The notes under the pieces are model-generated. The model worked only from the letters and a program-made list of their open reading frames with translations. It was not told the origin of the DNA and searched no databases. Made by a program: the position numbers and the translations under genes. Shown here in pieces: positions 60,526 through 64,000 of a stretch of 64,000 nt of DNA. The stretch covers positions 248,001-312,000 of the forward strand of contig NZ_BBRE01000002.1 of NCBI RefSeq assembly GCF_000975115.1, given 5' to 3'. Numbering within the stretch: the first letter of the stretch is position 1; every line of letters begins with the position of its first letter. Origin of the DNA: Demequina oxidasica (GTDB taxonomy: Bacteria; Actinomycetota; Actinomycetes; Actinomycetales; Demequinaceae).

Positions 60526-61983
60526 TTAGGCGTTCGCGCGGTTCTCCAGGAACTGCAGCAATGTGCGCACTCCCGCTCCTGTACCACCTGATGGCGTAAA
60601 GCCGTGCGGGGAGGACTCGTTGTACGCGGGTCGCGCAATGTCCAGGTGTGCCCACTTGGCGTCGCCCACAAACTGCTGAAGGAACACGCCTGCGGACAGC
60701 ATGCCTCCTGCGGGGCCCGCGATGTTCTGCAGGTCCGCGACCTTGGATTCCAGCTGCTTGAGAAGGTGCTGCGGAAGAGGCATGGGCCACATAGGCTCGG
60801 ACACGGCATCGGCGGCAGCGACCACCTCGGCACGGATCTCGTCCACGCCCATGACGCCGGACGTCTGCGTTCCGAGCGCAACACCCTGCGCACCCGTCAG
60901 CGTCGCGATGTCGAGCACCACGTCGGGGCTTTCCTCAATGGCTCGCACCAGACCGTCGGCCAGCACCAGGCGACCCTCTGCGTCGGTGTTAAGTACCTCC
61001 ACAGTCTTGCCGCCGTACATGCGGATGACGTCGGACGGGCGCTGAGCGGTGGCGGACGGCATGTTCTCTGCGAGGCACAGCCAACCGACGACCCCAATCT
61101 GCAGGTTCGCCTGCGCGGCGCCGAGCACCGTATGCATGACAGCGGCAGCGCCGGCCATGTCAGACTTCATGGTCTCCATCGACTTCGGTGGCTTGAGTGA
61201 GATTCCGCCAGAATCGAACGTGATGCCCTTGCCCACGAGAGCGACGGTCTGCTTCGCGCCCTCTGGCTTCCACTCGAGGCGCACCAGGCGCGGTAGGCGG
61301 GCGGAGCCCATGCCCACGGCGAGGATGCCGTTGAAACCCTGCTCGGCGAGCTGCTGCACGTCGAACACGGTGGCTTCGACGCCCATCGCGCCGGCATAGC
61401 CCTCCGCGATCTCCGCGAAGGAGCCGGGGAAGAGGTCAAGCGGGGGAGTGTTGACGAGGTCGCGTGTGCCAGCGACTGCGCCCGCAATGATGCTTGCGCG
61501 CTTGAGGGTGTCCGAGTCCGCGCCAGCCACCAGCCAGGCCGTGCCGGAGGTCTCATCCGTGGCGTCGTCGTCGATCACCGCATCGGACTTGTAATCCGTG
61601 AAGCGGTAAGCGCCGAGCAACGCGCCCACGGCAAAGGCTGCGATGCCGTCGTCGTCGGCCTCGACCGCAATGACAACGGTCGAAGGTTCCTTGCCGCATT
61701 CGCGTGCGGCGCTTCCGGCGGCGAGGCGCAGGTCGGTGGGCGTGCCATCCCCCAGGCCCACGAGCACCACGCGCTTGGCCGCGAGACCCAGGCCGGGAAG
61801 CACTGTGGTCGATCCCACTTTGCCTGAGGCGCCTAGCTTGCCCGCGAGCTCGGAGAGGGTTGCGAGGGCGTCATCATCAAGTTGGCCGTGAGGGGAGATT
61901 GCTCCGTCCGCGGTGACACCCAGGATGAGGGCGTCCGCGGTGAGCGTCGATAGATTGTCGCTTGTTGCGTGTATTGAGGTCAT
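60526..61983 (-). CDS. pepA: Leucyl aminopeptidase (M17)
   Basis: Two-metal aminopeptidase that removes N-terminal residues from peptides. The 485-residue protein has the M17 signature NTDAEGRLVLADGLV and the metal-site VGKGITFDSGGISLKP and MKSDMAGAAAVMHT, with the usual non-catalytic N-terminal domain. M. tuberculosis pepB occupies the same place near dlaT. Confidence 0.95.
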   Translation of the reverse strand: MTSIHATSDNLSTLTADALILGVTADGAISPHGQLDDDALATLSELAGKLGASGKVGSTTVLPGLGLAAKRVVLVGLGDGTPTDLRLAAGSAARECGKEPSTVVIAVEADDDGIAAFAVGALLGAYRFTDYKSDAVIDDDATDETSGTAWLVAGADSDTLKRASIIAGAVAGTRDLVNTPPLDLFPGSFAEIAEGYAGAMGVEATVFDVQQLAEQGFNGILAVGMGSARLPRLVRLEWKPEGAKQTVALVGKGITFDSGGISLKPPKSMETMKSDMAGAAAVMHTVLGAAQANLQIGVVGWLCLAENMPSATAQRPSDVIRMYGGKTVEVLNTDAEGRLVLADGLVRAIEESPDVVLDIATLTGAQGVALGTQTSGVMGVDEIRAEVVAAADAVSEPMWPMPLPQHLLKQLESKVADLQNIAGPAGGMLSAGVFLQQFVGDAKWAHLDIARPAYNESSPHGFTPSGGTGAGVRTLLQFLENRANA

Positions 61984-62015
61984 GAAACGAGCCTAACCCC
62001 CGCTAGGTTGGAGGC

Positions 62016-63023
62016 GTGTACTCGTCTCTATATCGCAACGTCGTTTCCAAGTTCGACGCCGAGAGCGCTCACCGCCTCGGGGTCAACGCGTTCCACTACG
62101 GATACGTGGGGTTTCGCGCCGCACGTGCCATGGGGGTGCTAGACCAGCCGGACCCTAAGGGTGCCGTCACCGTGATGGGAATCACGTTCCCAGCGCCGCT
62201 GGGTCTGGCCGCGGGAATGGATAAGAACGGCGAATCGGTCCGCGGTCTTGCGGCTGCCGGGTTCGGCTTTGTCGAGATAGGCACCGTGACCGCCCGTGCA
62301 CAGCCGGGAAACCCCAAGCCGCGCTCGTGGCGTGAGCTTGACGTGCGGGGCCTGCGCAATCAGATGGGCTTCAACAACGATGGCGCCGATGCCGTGGCAG
62401 AGCGGCTGTCCGTCATGCGGGCCTCGCCCGAGGGCGCCAAGGTCATCATGGGTGTCAACATTGGCAAGACCAAAGCCACTCCAGCGGCCGATGCCGCGGC
62501 CGACTACGCGTACTCGGCTCGGGTTCTCTCGCCGTACGCCGACTACATGGTGGTGAACGTGAGTTCGCCGAACACCCCGGGCCTGCGCGATCTGCAGTCC
62601 ACTGAGGCGTTGCACCCCATCCTGGTTGCAGTGCAGGCCGCGATGGACGATGGGGGAAAGCGAGTACCGCTGCTGGTGAAGATCGCTCCGGACCTGGCCG
62701 ACGAGGACGTAGATGCAGTCGCGGACCTTGCTGGGGAATTGGGGTTAGACGGCATCGTCGCTACCAACACGACAATTGCGCATGATCGCGGCCCCGGCGG
62801 GCTGTCGGGCCCCCCGGTACATGCGCGAGCGCTTGAAGTTGTGTCACGCCTTCGGGCTCGTGTAGGCGCACACATGACCATCATCGGAGTTGGCGGAATC
62901 GATTCCATCGAGGACGCTCGCGCGCTGCGCGCGGCAGGTGCAAACCTGCTGCAGACTTACACGGGCTTTGTCTACAACGGTCCCGGGTGGGTTGCGCGGA
63001 TGAACGCCGAACTCACGCGCTAG
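62016..63023 (+). CDS. pyrD: Dihydroorotate dehydrogenase, class 2
   Basis: Oxidises dihydroorotate to orotate in pyrimidine synthesis, passing electrons to quinone at the membrane. The 335-residue protein has an N-terminal helix pair ([16 protein letters not shown]) typical of the quinone-dependent class and the FMN-domain motifs [28 protein letters not shown] and the late [13 protein letters not shown]. Start is a GTG. Its end overlaps the next convergent gene by 11 bases. Confidence 0.94.
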   Translation: MYSSLYRNVVSKFDAESAHRLGVNAFHYGYVGFRAARAMGVLDQPDPKGAVTVMGITFPAPLGLAAGMDKNGESVRGLAAAGFGFVEIGTVTARAQPGNPKPRSWRELDVRGLRNQMGFNNDGADAVAERLSVMRASPEGAKVIMGVNIGKTKATPAADAAADYAYSARVLSPYADYMVVNVSSPNTPGLRDLQSTEALHPILVAVQAAMDDGGKRVPLLVKIAPDLADEDVDAVADLAGELGLDGIVATNTTIAHDRGPGGLSGPPVHARALEVVSRLRARVGAHMTIIGVGGIDSIEDARALRAAGANLLQTYTGFVYNGPGWVARMNAELTR

Positions 63024-64000
63024 CCCACGCATTGGCGACGTGGCCCTTTGCCCTGGAGAAGGTGCGGCGAGCGGTCCCGGCCCAGCCGGTGACCAGCAGG
63101 GCAAACAGTGCGACGGCAAGCCCTGCCAGTGCAGTTGAGCCGGTGTGAGCGGCCAACCCTGAGGCGCCGGTGACGCAAGTGCCCACGGGGAAAGTGAAGG
63201 ACCACCACGACATGGTGAACGGCATCCCGCGGCGTAGTGCGTGGCGCGTGAGGAGGACCACGATGACCAACCACATCATCGCGAACCCCATGACGGGCAC
63301 GCCGTAGGCCACGGCGAGCTTGGGCGCGATCGCGGCCGCGGCCGGCCCCACCACCGTTCCCGTGTGGTCGGCCAGCAGGTTTGTCGCGGTCGTGGACTGG
63401 CCGAGGAAGCCCAGCACTATCCACGCGGTGGGAACGCTCGCCGCGGCCGGCACCGACCTGTGCATCATTCGACTCCACACTTGCGTCGTGAGGATGATCG
63501 AAGCGATCAGACTGGCCCCAAACATCGCGAAGAGCGCCAGGGTGAAGTTGAGTCTTGCTTGGCCCTCGCCGATGTGGTCGATGAGCAATGCCCCTGTGGA
63601 CGCCGACACCATGGGGGCAACTACAGGCATGAGCCAGCCGCCAAAGGCGCCATCGGATTCGAAGGTGTGACGGGTGAACATGACGTAGGGGATGACAGTG
63701 GCGGAAAGGAGGCCTATGACGGTACCCACCACCCATAGCGTGCCAAAGATGCCGAGCGCGACGTGCTCGGGAAGGAACTGCCCGCCCGCGAGATAGGCTC
63801 CGGCTCCCACCGACATGATTCCCATGGCGGGTGCACCGTACGAGTGCGCACGCACAGGGTCTAAGTGGTGGCTCGCCGCAATGTGCGGGTGGCGTACTGC
63901 CTGGAGGACCCAGGCCGTGGTCGCGGCAACCATGACGGCCGCTCCCAGCACCCACACAAGGGCCGCGATCGCCCGAGTCACCGTGTTGCCGAGCGGTAGT
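63013..64000 (-). CDS. TDT-family (tellurite-resistance/dicarboxylate) transporter, N-terminus outside window
   Basis: At least 329 residues with about nine hydrophobic segments and the layout of the TehA/SLAC1 (TDT) family. The frame is open to the window edge. A GTG at 63981 could be a start, but the upstream in-frame residues (LPLGNTV) and the missing first family segment suggest the gene starts outside. Members export sulfite, malate or anions; the substrate is unknown here. Confidence 0.75.
   Translation of the reverse strand, partial: LPLGNTVTRAIAALVWVLGAAVMVAATTAWVLQAVRHPHIAASHHLDPVRAHSYGAPAMGIMSVGAGAYLAGGQFLPEHVALGIFGTLWVVGTVIGLLSATVIPYVMFTRHTFESDGAFGGWLMPVVAPMVSASTGALLIDHIGEGQARLNFTLALFAMFGASLIASIILTTQVWSRMMHRSVPAAASVPTAWIVLGFLGQSTTATNLLADHTGTVVGPAAAAIAPKLAVAYGVPVMGFAMMWLVIVVLLTRHALRRGMPFTMSWWSFTFPVGTCVTGASGLAAHTGSTALAGLAVALFALLVTGWAGTARRTFSRAKGHVANAWASA

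Overview
The window is a chromosomal segment of a high-GC Gram-positive bacterium, almost certainly an actinomycete of the order Micrococcales (a Demequina- or Cellulomonas-like lineage is a guess). The signs are frequent GTG starts, strong AGGAGG-type ribosome binding sites, a homodimeric AceE, a PucR-type regulator beside fabD-fabH-acpP-fabF, DUF3145, DUF3052 and DUF4191 proteins, GlnA/GlnA2/GlnE, PPGK-type glucokinase, and a glnA promoter carrying a GlnR-type box. Much of the gene content matches, as I recall it, the Mycobacterium tuberculosis block from pepB (Rv2213) to kasA (about Rv2245). The window therefore reads as an old actinobacterial core block with lineage-specific genes inserted.

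Layout. 1-300: end of peptide deformylase. 318-6584: NnrE, DUF3145, then the type II fatty acid synthase operon (fabD, fabH, acpP, fabF, leftward) with its FasR-like regulator. 6785-15169: an unrecognised membrane protein, aceE, DUF3052, an AhpE-like peroxiredoxin, tRNA-Val, a potassium channel, and a NIF3 / zinc-ribbon / histidine-phosphatase operon. 15175-18552: yaaA, the RNase P RNA gene and a SNF2-type helicase. 18553-19554: a gene-poor stretch with a decayed DsbA-like pseudogene. 19582-27604: a more variable part (formate/nitrite channel, LCP cell-wall ligase, GNAT, MpaB-like protein, glycogen phosphorylase, O-antigen-ligase-like protein). 27622-32016: ppgK, map, a small SPOR-like protein, panB and nadE. 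32090-38853: glnA2, glnE and two tandem paralogous membrane proteins of unknown function. 38864-46638: a maltose/maltodextrin locus (malE-malF-malG leftward, and a GH13 glucosidase-lacI-pfkB operon). 47105-52180: a small acidic protein, glnA, RDD protein, DUF4191, lipA and lipB. 52234-64000: MMPL transporter, kinase-like membrane protein, TIGR01777 epimerase, E2 and E3 of the 2-oxoacid dehydrogenases, a small conserved protein, pepA, pyrD and a TDT-family transporter cut by the window edge.

How the genes work together. AceE, the two-lipoyl-domain E2 and Lpd supply a 2-oxoacid dehydrogenase complex; LipB and LipA make its lipoyl cofactor, and the acetyl-CoA can feed the FabD/FabH/ACP/FabF pathway. 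GlnA carries an adenylylation tyrosine and GlnE is present, while GlnA2 has tryptophan at the matching place. The maltose locus has two promoters, in front of malE and of the glucosidase, each overlapped by nearly the same LacI-type palindrome. No ABC ATPase is encoded there, so an MsiK-like ATPase elsewhere is expected. GlgP and PPGK add glycogen and glucose use.

No CRISPR array, prophage or intact insertion sequence was seen. The best candidates for undescribed biology are the tandem membrane-protein pair after glnE, one with a histone-H1-like basic cytoplasmic tail; the membrane protein beside aceE; the divergent kinase-like protein with overlapping leader hairpins; and several palindromes with no assigned regulator.
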